DNA of 64,000 nucleotides from an uncultured Clostridium sp. (GTDB lineage Bacteria > Bacillota > Clostridia > TANB77 > CAG-508): positions 62,001 through 126,000 of the forward strand of contig CAMTJT010000002.1 of the NCBI GenBank assembly GCA_947073285.1. Reading direction: 5' to 3'. Every line of letters begins with the position of its first letter. The first letter of the stretch is position 1. Below the pieces are notes generated by a model. It saw only the letters and a list, made by a program, of their open reading frames with translations, did not search any database and was not told the DNA's origin. Below, piece after piece: positions 49,516 to 57,700 of this stretch. A program made the translations under genes and the position numbers.

Positions 49516-49586
49516 TTTTATAAGGATAAAAAGGTTTATAGGTAAAACCATGAAAAACCTAAATAAACAAACGAGGAAAACGATGT

Positions 49587-50537
49587 ATGAATCAAATACT
49601 TGCTACAGAAAACAAAAGTAAAAATAAGAATAGAAAAAATAATGCGACAGGTGGCCCAATAGAAATAAGAGGCATCATTAGGTTTTTTGCCATTGCCATT
49701 CTAATTTTTGGATTAGCGCTGTCTAGTCAAGGCGTGTATGCTATTTATAGAGATATAGATGATAAAAAGCCAGAAAACATTCCAGTAGTTACAGTAGGAA
49801 GAGTAAATGACAAAGCTATTTTACATATAGAACATAATGTTAATATTTCAAAACTTACCTATTATTGGGACAATGGAGAAGAAACAGTTCTTACAATAGG
49901 AGATACTACTGCAACAGAAGAAATCACCCTTCTAGGTCATAATAGTACTTTATATCTTAAAATAGAAGACATCAATGGTAAAATTATTAATTATTCAAAA
50001 CAATATGTTTTAGATGGAGTAGATATTACAAAACCAACTATAGAACAACCACAAACAGAAGATGGAAGCAATAAAATGATTATTACTGCCAAAGATGAAA
50101 CAGCACTTAGCTATCTTTCTTATCAATGGGAGGGCAAAGAACCAGTAATTGTAGAAGCACAAACAGCAAATCAAACAGAAATTAAAGTAGAAGTTCCTCT
50201 AGAACCAGGAACAAAAAAAATTAAAATCCTAGTAGAAGACCAAAATGGAAATATATCACAACTAGAAAAAACAATTACTATTTCTACCTCAGAGCCAGAA
50301 ATATTTATAGAACAAGTACAAGGTGAAATCTTCATTAATACTAAAGATAAAGATGGCGTAAAAGATATTGTTGTTAATTTAAATGGAAAAGTATATTCTA
50401 TTAAAGATCAAAACTCTACTGAACTAAGAGTAGGTCCAGTACCTTTAAGAGAAGGAAATAATACTGTATTAGTAGAAGTAACTAATATTAGTGGTTACAC
50501 CAAAGCTGATACCAAAGAGATACAATATATACCATAA
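49587..50537 (+). CDS. Membrane-anchored protein with Ig-like repeats, function unknown
   Basis: A 316-residue protein with about 30 basic, Asn-rich cytoplasmic residues, a single membrane helix (about 33-55, FFAIAILIFGLALSSQGVYA) and an outer part of roughly three beta-sandwich repeats of about 80 residues, with motifs such as VTVGRVNDKAILHI, KMIITAKDETALSY and EIFINTKDKDGVKDI. These resemble bacterial Ig-like or fibronectin-like spacers. No catalytic motif is visible. GAGG lies 10 nt before the start. ATG 49583 is a worse choice because its frame closes quickly. The GGDEF gene follows after 114 nt without a clear terminator, so the two may be co-transcribed. Confidence 0.7.
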   Translation: MNQILATENKSKNKNRKNNATGGPIEIRGIIRFFAIAILIFGLALSSQGVYAIYRDIDDKKPENIPVVTVGRVNDKAILHIEHNVNISKLTYYWDNGEETVLTIGDTTATEEITLLGHNSTLYLKIEDINGKIINYSKQYVLDGVDITKPTIEQPQTEDGSNKMIITAKDETALSYLSYQWEGKEPVIVEAQTANQTEIKVEVPLEPGTKKIKILVEDQNGNISQLEKTITISTSEPEIFIEQVQGEIFINTKDKDGVKDIVVNLNGKVYSIKDQNSTELRVGPVPLREGNNTVLVEVTNISGYTKADTKEIQYIP

Positions 50538-50651
50538 ACAATTAAAAAATACATACCAAAAGAGGAAGATGGTTGAAAAAAATTACAGTTAGTATTACTA
50601 AGCTAAAATCTTTTACAACCAATTTGTGCCTCATGAAAGGAAGAGATTAAT

Positions 50652-51617
50652 ATGGCACAAGAAATTTATTTAATAGATGATGGAGCCGAATTAAAGAAAA
50701 AGTTAGTAGAATTATTTAAAAAAGAAAAAGATTACAAATTTAAAAAAGCTAAAACATCAGAAATAGAAAAAGTACTAAAAAATATACCATCACTTATTAT
50801 TATTAATGAAGATGGTATAAAAGAAGATACAGTAACCCTTTGTAATCAAATTAGAGCCAATGAAGATAATAGTATTACTCCTATTATTGTCATTTCCTCT
50901 AACAAAGAAAAAAAGCATAGAATAGAAATATTACAGGCTTGTGTAGAACATTATATTAAAATGCCAATAGATGAAGAATATTTATATTATACCATCAAAA
51001 ATGTAATTCGCTTGCTTGATACAAACCGTAGAGTAAGTCCACTTACAGGCTTGCCAGGCAATGTACAAATACAAGCAGAAATGAAAAAGCGTTTACTCAA
51101 CAAAGAAGAATTTGCTATATTATATATCGATTTAGATAACTTTAAGGCCTATAATGATATTTATGGTTTCTTAAATGGAGATGAAATTATTAAATTTACA
51201 GCAAGATGTATTTCAAACCATATGACAGATAACGATTTAATCAATAACTTTATTGGGCATATTGGGGGAGATGACTTTGTAGCAATTACTTCCAACATAG
51301 AATGTGAACAAATATGTCAAGATATTATTTTAGAATTTGACAAAGGGGTAGAAAAATACTTTAATGAAACAGATTTAGAAAGAGGCTACCTAGAAGTTCC
51401 AAACAGAAAATGTGTATTAGAACAATTCCCACTTACTACTATTTCTATAGGAGTAGTCAGTGTAGAAAAAGATAGATTTAGCAATGTACTAGAAATTGGA
51501 GAAGTAGCAGCACAAGTAAAACATTTAGCTAAAACAACTCCAGGAAGTACCTATATTATAGATAGAAGAAAGAAAAACGAAGGAGTATGCAAAAAATGTA
51601 GCATTACAAAAGAATAA
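50652..51617 (+). CDS. Receiver-like / GGDEF diguanylate cyclase-type protein
   Basis: A 321-residue soluble protein. The N-terminal ~125 residues look like a degenerate response-regulator receiver fold (IYLIDDGAELKKKL, PSLIIINEDG, TPIIVISSNKEKKHRIE, KMPIDEEYL), with the usual phospho-acceptor Asp not evident after SLIII. The GGDEF domain follows LTGLPGN and carries IDLDNFKAYNDIYGF and the active-site loop GGDDF (205-209), a conservative variant of GG[DE]EF compatible with c-di-GMP synthesis from two GTP. I do not see a classic RxxD inhibitory site before the loop. AAAGGAAGAG precedes ATG. c-di-GMP often controls adhesion proteins, which fits the surrounding surface genes. That link is inference. 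Confidence 0.85.
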   Translation: MAQEIYLIDDGAELKKKLVELFKKEKDYKFKKAKTSEIEKVLKNIPSLIIINEDGIKEDTVTLCNQIRANEDNSITPIIVISSNKEKKHRIEILQACVEHYIKMPIDEEYLYYTIKNVIRLLDTNRRVSPLTGLPGNVQIQAEMKKRLLNKEEFAILYIDLDNFKAYNDIYGFLNGDEIIKFTARCISNHMTDNDLINNFIGHIGGDDFVAITSNIECEQICQDIILEFDKGVEKYFNETDLERGYLEVPNRKCVLEQFPLTTISIGVVSVEKDRFSNVLEIGEVAAQVKHLAKTTPGSTYIIDRRKKNEGVCKKCSITKE

Positions 51618-51623
51618 ATAAAG

Positions 51624-51668
51624 AAAACACCTCATACACTATTATAAATAGAGTATAGAGGTGTTTTT
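51624..51668 (+). terminator. Terminator hairpin that contains the ribosome site of the next gene
   Basis: AAAACACCTC (51624-51633) pairs with GAGGTGTTTT, with an inner TAC.CTATT/AATAG.GTA stem and a terminal T tract, directly after the GGDEF gene. The GAGGTG in the right arm lies 7 nt before ATG 51671 and is the only Shine-Dalgarno-like site there, so the hairpin may both terminate transcription and mask initiation. Confidence 0.75.
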
Positions 51669-51670
51669 AT

Positions 51671-52393
51671 ATGATTATATTAAATAAAAAAAGGTTAGGT
51701 ATTATAGCAGGCATTTTGCTAGTAGCAGTATTTGTGTTCACATTTCAAACTGCAAAAACAGGAGATATAGTGCAGACAGTAAGTCTTCCTGTATCTAGTA
51801 AAGTCATAGTATTAGATGCACGGACATCGGAAAGCCAGATGAAGGGGCACAAAGTACTAATCGGAACAACAGAAGCAGAAACAAACCTAAAAATTACCCT
51901 AAAATTACAAAGTTTACTAGAACAAAGTGGTGCAACAGTCATATTAACAAGAAGTGATGAAAATGCAATTTATGATTTAGATAAAAATACATTAAGAGAA
52001 AAGAAAATATCAGATATTCATAATAGAGTAAAAATAGGAAATGAATCAGCAGCAGATATGTTTGTTTCAATCCATTTAAATAAAATTCCACAAGCACAGT
52101 ATTATGGATGGCAATGTTTTTATAAGCAAAATGATGAAAAAAGTATTAACTTAGCTAAAAGTATACAAACAAACTTAAATGAGGCAATCCAAAAAGAAAA
52201 CAAAAGAGTTGCTATGAAACTAGATAGTGTTTATATTATGAAACATGTGGAAATACCAATTTCAATTGTAGAATGTGGTTTTTTATCAAACCCAGAAGAA
52301 GAAAAAAGGTTATTAGAAGATGAATATCAAAATAGACTAGCATGGGGAATCTATAATGGAATTATGGACTACTTTTATGAATTAGAGAAGTAA
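51671..52393 (+). CDS. cwlD: CwlD-like N-acetylmuramoyl-L-alanine amidase (three +1 frameshifts)
   Basis: A membrane-anchored Amidase_3 enzyme that cuts the amide bond between MurNAc and the stem peptide. CwlD acts in spore-cortex peptidoglycan modification, and the corrected 239 residues match its usual size. It has an N-terminal helix (about 9-25), and SIHLN and VECGFLSNPEEE supply the later zinc and catalytic residues. The plain frame is open, but at the N-terminal zinc motif it reads ARTSESQMKGHKVLIG, which is meaningless for this family. Skipping C at three CGGA sites gives DAGHGKPDEGAQSTNGTTE, restoring the zinc-binding His and the following Glu, and returns to the original frame. The only visible ribosome site is in the hairpin before the gene. 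The spore-specific role is inferred. Confidence 0.9.
   Translation: MIILNKKRLGIIAGILLVAVFVFTFQTAKTGDIVQTVSLPVSSKVIVLDARTSESQMKGHKVLIGTTEAETNLKITLKLQSLLEQSGATVILTRSDENAIYDLDKNTLREKKISDIHNRVKIGNESAADMFVSIHLNKIPQAQYYGWQCFYKQNDEKSINLAKSIQTNLNEAIQKENKRVAMKLDSVYIMKHVEIPISIVECGFLSNPEEEKRLLEDEYQNRLAWGIYNGIMDYFYELEK
51821..51824 (+). other. Recoding site 5: CGGA read as Gly (+1)
   Basis: GCA-(C)-GGA-CAT supplies the Gly-His of the invariant DAGHG motif of Amidase_3. The unshifted frame reads DARTS and lacks the zinc-ligand His. Confidence 0.93.
51828..51831 (+). other. Recoding site 6: CGGA read as Gly (+1)
   Basis: CGG falls in frame only after the shift at site 5. CAT-(C)-GGA-AAG-CCA-GAT gives HGKPDEGA, the family consensus. 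Without this second shift, the frame entered at site 5 stops three codons after CGG (TGA at 51839-51841). Confidence 0.93.
51862..51865 (+). other. Recoding site 7: CGGA read as Gly (+1)
   Basis: AAT-(C)-GGA-ACA gives TNGTTEAETN, and the summed +3 shift returns to the original frame, in which the rest of the enzyme is encoded. The Glu of TEAE is the expected second zinc ligand. Confidence 0.92.
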
Positions 52394-52472
52394 AAGAGGA
52401 AATATTTACACAAAATTATTGATAAATTCTACTTTTAACAGAATTTACCTAAATGTAAATATTAGAAGTGTA

Positions 52473-52501
52473 TTGACACAAGATTTAAAGAATGGTATAA
52501 A
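52473..52501 (+). promoter_or_regulatory. Promoter of the LRR surface protein gene
   Basis: A perfect TTGACA (52473-52478), a 17-nt spacer and TATAAA (52496-52501), about 55 nt before the start codon. Confidence 0.7.
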
Positions 52502-52555
52502 TTATATAAGTGGTTTATATAAAAACAACTTTAAGATAAATTATAGGAGATACAT

Positions 52556-53710
52556 ATGATGAAAAAGATTTTTAGTAGTTTAATTATGATTTTATTATTA
52601 GTATGTTTGAGTGGAAATGTATTTGCAAAAGATACACATACTGCAACATCTAATATAAATGGAGTAACGGTAAATTGGGAATATGAGATAAATGAAGGAA
52701 ACCAAATTGAAAATTTGAAATGTACTAATCCAACTGATTTGACTGGAAATATTACAATTCCATCAACTTTAGATGGGAAAACAGTAATTTCAATAGGAAA
52801 TAATGCTTTTAAAGGAGCAACCAATATTACTGGAATAAGTATGACAGATTCAGTAAAAAAAATAGGTATAAATGCATTTAAAGATTGTACTAAATTATCA
52901 AGTGTCAACTTAGGAAAAGTAAAAGAGTTTGCAGGAAATGGCATATTTGCAAATTGTACATCACTAAAGACTCTAGTTATACCAAAGACTTTAACAAAAG
53001 GGTATATATATTCAGAAGGTGCTTTTAGTGGTTGTACAAGTTTAACTAGTGTGACCTTTGAAGATGGAATAACAAAAATTCCAGAAGGAATTTTAATGGA
53101 TGCAACAACTATAACAAAAGTAATAATACCAAGTAGTGTAACACAAATAGGAAGTCATGCTTTTGCTAAATCTGGGTTAACAGAGATTACTATTCCAAAT
53201 AAGGTAACTGAAATTGGAATATCTGCATTTGAAGAAACTAAATTGGTAGAGATACAAATACCATCTTCTGTAAAACATATAGGAGTAAGTGCATTTAAAA
53301 ACTGTAGTAAATTAGTGAAAGCTGTTATATTAGATAATGTAGAAAAAATAGGATATTATGATACACCAACAGACAATAATGATGTTTTTACAAATAATAA
53401 CTCAGATTTAACAATATATTGCTATAAAAATTCAGATGCTGCAGAATATGCAATAAAAAACAATATAAAATATGTTTATTTAACAAAACCAACAGCAGAT
53501 AGTGATACAGATAAAGATAAAGAAGAACAAAAGCCTACTAATACACCAAGCACTAATCAAGAATCAACAAATAAGGATGATACAACTATAGCAGCAGGAA
53601 AATTACCACAGACAGGTGTACAGGCAACAACTTTATTTGCACTTTTAATTATATCATTAGTTAGTATAATCTTTTATATAAAATATAGAAAATTTAGAGA
53701 TGTTAAGTAA
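52556..53710 (+). CDS. BspA-type leucine-rich-repeat surface protein with LPQTG anchor
   Basis: A 384-residue protein with a signal peptide (about 1-22, MMKKIFSSLIMILLLVCLSGNVFA), an N-terminal beta domain and about eight LRR_5/BspA repeats (GNNAFKGATNITGISM, IGINAFKDCTKLSSV, IGSHAFAKSGLTEITI and similar) up to about residue 300. A Thr/Lys/Gln-rich linker, LPQTG (about 350), a hydrophobic helix and a basic tail follow, which is a standard sortase cell-wall sorting signal. BspA-like repeats act in adhesion to host or matrix proteins. AGGAGA precedes two adjacent ATGs at 52556 and 52559, and either could start. It is flanked by its own promoter and terminator. Confidence 0.92.
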   Translation: MMKKIFSSLIMILLLVCLSGNVFAKDTHTATSNINGVTVNWEYEINEGNQIENLKCTNPTDLTGNITIPSTLDGKTVISIGNNAFKGATNITGISMTDSVKKIGINAFKDCTKLSSVNLGKVKEFAGNGIFANCTSLKTLVIPKTLTKGYIYSEGAFSGCTSLTSVTFEDGITKIPEGILMDATTITKVIIPSSVTQIGSHAFAKSGLTEITIPNKVTEIGISAFEETKLVEIQIPSSVKHIGVSAFKNCSKLVKAVILDNVEKIGYYDTPTDNNDVFTNNNSDLTIYCYKNSDAAEYAIKNNIKYVYLTKPTADSDTDKDKEEQKPTNTPSTNQESTNKDDTTIAAGKLPQTGVQATTLFALLIISLVSIIFYIKYRKFRDVK

Positions 53711-53721
53711 AAATAAATGGA

Positions 53722-53762
53722 AATAATATAGACATTGTTTAAACTGCAATGTCTATATTATT
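53722..53762 (+). terminator. Terminator after the LRR gene
   Basis: AATAATATAGACATTG (53722-53737) pairs with the perfect inverted copy at 53747-53762. A CTTTTTT tract follows at 53771-53777. Confidence 0.75.
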
Positions 53763-53778
53763 TGTCTTCACTTTTTTA

Positions 53779-53813
53779 TTGTGTAGGAAAAATCGCAAAT
53801 TTTTGCTATACAA
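53779..53813. repeat. Intergenic palindromic repeat, copy 3
   Basis: TTGTGTAG and CTATACAA flank an inner AAAAT/ATTTT stem. It again starts just after a terminator T tract and carries the AAGGTTAGGTTTCTTAT extension of copy 2. Confidence 0.75.
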
Positions 53814-53960
53814 CAAGGTTAGGTTTCTTATATTTATAATTTAACTAAAAATTGAGAATATTTTGGCTATAAGTAAATTTTGGATATTATCAGGACAACT
53901 AGAAAATAGTCTACTGAATTACTAAAATTGCAAAACTTAAAGAATAATATTGAAATTATG

Positions 53961-53989
53961 TTTACTTTTGAAAATAGCTATGTTATACT
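53961..53989 (+). promoter_or_regulatory. Promoter of the Cys-rich protein gene
   Basis: TTTACT (53961-53966), a 17-nt spacer and TATACT (53984-53989), 50 nt before ATG 54040. Confidence 0.6.
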
Positions 53990-54039
53990 AATAGCATGGT
54001 CAAATTGACTAATTTTGTATCTGCAAGGAGGAAAACAGC

Positions 54040-54387
54040 ATGAACCGTTACAAAGCAATTGCACTTGTAGGAGGAGGCTTTACCATTGGTGTGGTAACTA
54101 CAATTGCTACCAGACGTTTCTGGTGGCATAGAGGTTGTGGTAGTTGCCAAGGTTGTCAGGTTTTTATGGATTCAGCATATGAAGCACGGCAAAGGAAAGA
54201 GAGATTAGCTATAATTTGTAAAAACTGTAAAGGATGTACAAGAGAAAACTGTCCAGCTTTTAATAGCTGTGAGGGATGCGAAAAGGAGGAAAAAGAGCCT
54301 TGCGCAGAATGCCCGCAAGACTTTTGTGATGAATGTAAGGCAGGGAGAACTCCTGAAGAAATTAAAAAGGCTGATGAACCTGAATAA
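54040..54387 (+). CDS. Small cysteine-rich protein with N-terminal membrane segment
   Basis: A 115-residue protein. Residues 6-24 (AIALVGGGFTIGVVTTIAT) form a probable membrane helix. It is followed by a Cys cluster CGSCQGC and, after a basic helix, CKNCKGCTRENC, CEGC, CAECPQDFC and CDEC. The spacing suggests metal binding or several disulfides. I recognise no family. AAGGAGG gives a strong ribosome site. Codon choice is less AT-biased than in the neighbours, and codon 50 (54187-54189) is an in-frame CGG followed by C. Cys motifs lie in the same frame on both sides, so here CGG behaves as a sense codon. A +1 shift there would stop after a few codons. Possibly phage- or plasmid-derived. Confidence 0.65.
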   Translation: MNRYKAIALVGGGFTIGVVTTIATRRFWWHRGCGSCQGCQVFMDSAYEARQRKERLAIICKNCKGCTRENCPAFNSCEGCEKEEKEPCAECPQDFCDECKAGRTPEEIKKADEPE

Positions 54388-54497
54388 TTGAAGGAGGATT
54401 TGAGACAACTGAATGAAAACTCAAGATAACCGAAGAGGAGCCTGAAGAGCAATAAGACAACTAAACCCAACAAGCCAAACTAAGAGGAGAAAATGAC

Positions 54498-54641
54498 ATG
54501 AAGAAAATGGCAAAAATTGCAGGGATTGCAATGGTTGCTACTTTTGTAGCAATTGGAGTGGTTTGTACCACTATCATTATGTCAGGGCTTATCCAAGAGC
54601 TTAAAGAGGAAGAAAAACTTTATAGCCCTTGGCAAGAGTAA
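54498..54641 (+). CDS. Small membrane protein, 47 residues
   Basis: MKKMAKIAGIAMVATFVAIG starts a protein with one hydrophobic helix (about 6-30) and a charged tail ending SPWQE. GAGGAG lies 9 nt before ATG 54498. It sits 110 nt after the Cys-rich gene and directly before a strong terminator, so the two probably form one transcript. Codon usage resembles that of the Cys-rich gene. Function unknown. The region between the two (54388-54497) has several AGGAG-like sites but only very short open frames. Confidence 0.6.
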   Translation: MKKMAKIAGIAMVATFVAIGVVCTTIIMSGLIQELKEEEKLYSPWQE

Positions 54642-54649
54642 GCCAAATA

Positions 54650-54677
54650 AAGCGGGTGTCTTAGGACACCCGCTTTT
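54650..54677 (+). terminator. Strong Rho-independent terminator
   Basis: AAGCGGGTGTC (54650-54660) pairs perfectly with GACACCCGCTT, followed by TT. It closes the Cys-rich / small membrane protein unit. Confidence 0.85.
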
Positions 54678-54771
54678 GAAAAAAACATAAAAATTAACAA
54701 AAAATGAATATAATTCTACTCTTTGGAAAAAATATGAATAAAAACATATTAACAAGGAGTGGAATTTTTTC

Positions 54772-57700
54772 ATGGAATATAAAACCTTAAATGGAAAAGG
54801 AGCTATATTAGGGCAAAATGAACTAGAAACTTATTTAGAAAAGATAGCATCAGATCATAGCTTAAAAAGTACCTCTGATAAAAACACATATCCAATTCCA
54901 AACTTAAAAGAAAACTTTGAAGTTATTACCCATGTGTATCATTTATTAAATGAACACATGAAATTAAAAATCCCAATACATCCAGCAGGAGAATGGATAT
55001 TAGATAACTATTATGTAATAGATGAAACAGTAAAATCAGTAAAACAAGAATTAAATATGAAAAAATATAAAAGCTTTTTAGGGCTTTCAAATGGTAGATA
55101 TAGTGGATTTGCTAGAATTTACTTACTAGCAAATGAAATGGTAAGTTATAGTGATAATAAAATAGATGCCAATAGTTTAAGCAGATGTTTAACAGCATAC
55201 CAAAAAAGAAAAACACTAAATATGGAAGAAATATGGAATATTCCCCTATTTATTAAAATAGCACTAATACAAAACATTAAAGACTTATGTGAAAGAATTT
55301 ATTTAAGTCAAATGCAAAAATATCGTGTAGAAAATATACTAGAAAGACTAGTAGAAAATAAAAACAAAGAAGAACTACAATTTACCCACTTAGGAGAATA
55401 CAAAGCAAAAGTAAAAGGATATGGAGAAATGAAATATCCTTTTATTGAGTATTTATCATACAGACTTAAAAAATATGGCAAAAAGGCATATCCATATTTA
55501 GCTATTTTAGAAGAAGAAGTAGAAAAAATGGGAGTAGAAGTAGCAGAAGTTGCACAAAAAGAACACTTTGATATAGCAACCAATAAAATTTCTATGGGAA
55601 ATGCTATTACTAGTATTAAAACCTTAAATAGAATTAGTATGGCAGAAATATTTGAAGAAATTAATGGAGTAGAAGATATTTTAAGACAAGACCCAGCAGG
55701 TGTTTATGAAAAAATGGATCACCAAACCAAAGTAATGTATCGAAATAGTATTAAAGAATTATCTAAAAAAACAAGAATATCAGAAATTTATATTGCTAGA
55801 AGAGTATGGCACTTAGCAAATGATGCTAAAACACAATTAGGGGAAGACAAAAAATCCCATGTAGGGTATTACTTAATTTCAAAAGGAAAACAAGAACTAT
55901 ATAAAGAACTTACAGGAAAAATAAAAAAAGAAATAACACCGAAAGCAAAAATTACAATAGCACTTATATTATTAGCAGTTTTAAGTATTACCATATCAGT
56001 AGGATTTAGTATCTATTTATATCAACAAATTCATTCTATTTTACTAGCTACTATTATGGGAGTTTTACTATACATTCCAATTCAAACCATTATTGTACAA
56101 ATAACACAATATTTATTAGGAAAATTTATAAAACCAAAACAAATACCAAAATTAGATTTAGAAACAGGAATCCCAGAAGAAAACGCTACATTTGTAGTAA
56201 TTCCTACAATTTTAAACTCTAGAGAAAAAGTACAAAAACTAATGAAAAATCTAGAAACCTATTATATGGCTAATAAAAGTGAAAATCTTTATTTTGCTTT
56301 ATTAGGAGATTGTACTGCTGGTCAAAATGAAAAAGAAAGTTTTGACCAAGAAGTAATAAAAGCAGGAATAGAAGAAACTAATAAACTAAATCAAAAATAT
56401 GCACAAAACAGCACTTTTCCTAAATTTCATTTCTTATATAGAAAAAGAACATGGAATGCCAAAGAAGAATGTTACTTAGGTTGGGAAAGAAAAAGAGGTT
56501 TATTAAATCAGTTTAATGAATACATTTTAGGAAAAGAAAAAAATGAATTTTTAGCAAACACAATAGAAGAGGCAAAACAGTTACCACAAGAAAGTCAAGG
56601 TAAAACTAACAATAGTCAAGAACAACAAGAAAAAACAGTAATTCCTCAAATTAAATATATCATAACCTTAGATGCAGACACACAGCTTTGCCTAAATACA
56701 GGTCTAGAGCTAATTGGAGCAATGGCACATATCTTAAATACACCAGAACTAAACGAAAGTGGAGATTGTGTTATACAAGGGCATGGACTTATTCAGCCAA
56801 GAGTTGGAATTGGGCTTTCTGATGTACAAAAAAGTAGCTTTACCAAAATATATGCAGGCTCTGGTGGAAAAGATGCTTACACAAATGCCATATCAGATAT
56901 TTATCAAGACAATTTTGAAGAAGGAATTTTCACAGGAAAAGGAATTTATGATGTAACCACATTTTCAAAAGTATTATCTAACGAAATACCAGAAAATACA
57001 GTACTTAGTCATGACTTATTAGAAGGAAGTTATTTAAGATGTGGGCTAGCCTCAGACATTATGCTAATGGATGGGTACCCTGTAGGATATAATAGCTTTA
57101 AAGCAAGACTTCATAGGTGGATTAGAGGAGACTGGCAAGTAAGTAAATGGATTTTTAGTAAAATCAAAAACAAAAAAGGAGAAACAAAGAAAAATCCATT
57201 AAACTTATTATCTAAATATAAAATAGCAGATAACCTAATTAGAAGTTTGCAAGAACCAGCAATACTACTTTGCCTTATCTATATTACTGTACTGGACTTA
57301 ATATACAAAATAAAAGTAGGACCAATTGTAACAATTCTAATTTTATCTGCATTAATTGCAAGTATATTAGAAATTTTAAATCGAATCATCTTCAAAAAAG
57401 AAGAAGAAACATTGCAAAAAACATTTAATAAAAGTATAGCAGGTGTAAAAGCAAGCCTTATAAGAGGAATTTTAGCATTAGCAAGCCTTCCAGATAAAGC
57501 TTACTTTAGCATAAATGCAGGTATCAAAACAATATATAGAATGAACATCTCTAAAAAGCACTTTTTAGAATGGATGACAGCAGAAGAAGCAGAAAAAAAC
57601 GCTAAAAAAGATGTAAAATCTTATTATCAAAATATGTTTGTAAATGTAGTAATAGGAATAGGAGCAATTATATTACTATTTTTACTTCCAAAAAGCATTT

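Larger units (their letters stand above)
49234..49586. other. Intergenic region with repeat copy 2 and a promoter
   Basis: In order it holds a terminator, palindromic repeat copy 2 with its CAAGGTTAGGTTTCTTAT extension, a degenerate tail (CTTGAAAACTACGAAAAT...ATTAGGACAGCT) also recognisable in the other copies, and the promoter at 49487-49515. There is no gene. Confidence 0.6.
53711..54039. other. Intergenic region with repeat copy 3 and a promoter
   Basis: In order it holds a terminator, palindromic repeat copy 3 with the shared 17-base extension, an AT-rich tail including TATTATCAGGACAACT (compare TATTATTAGGACAGCT after copy 2), and a promoter. There is no gene. Confidence 0.6.

Noticed and set aside
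10738-51865. The extra C bases as sequencing or assembly errors
   Set aside because: All seven are the same base in the same tetramer, none is in a homopolymer, they occur only in reading phase, and three within 45 nt rebuild one active-site motif. Random or homopolymer errors would not do this. Read-level confirmation is still worthwhile.
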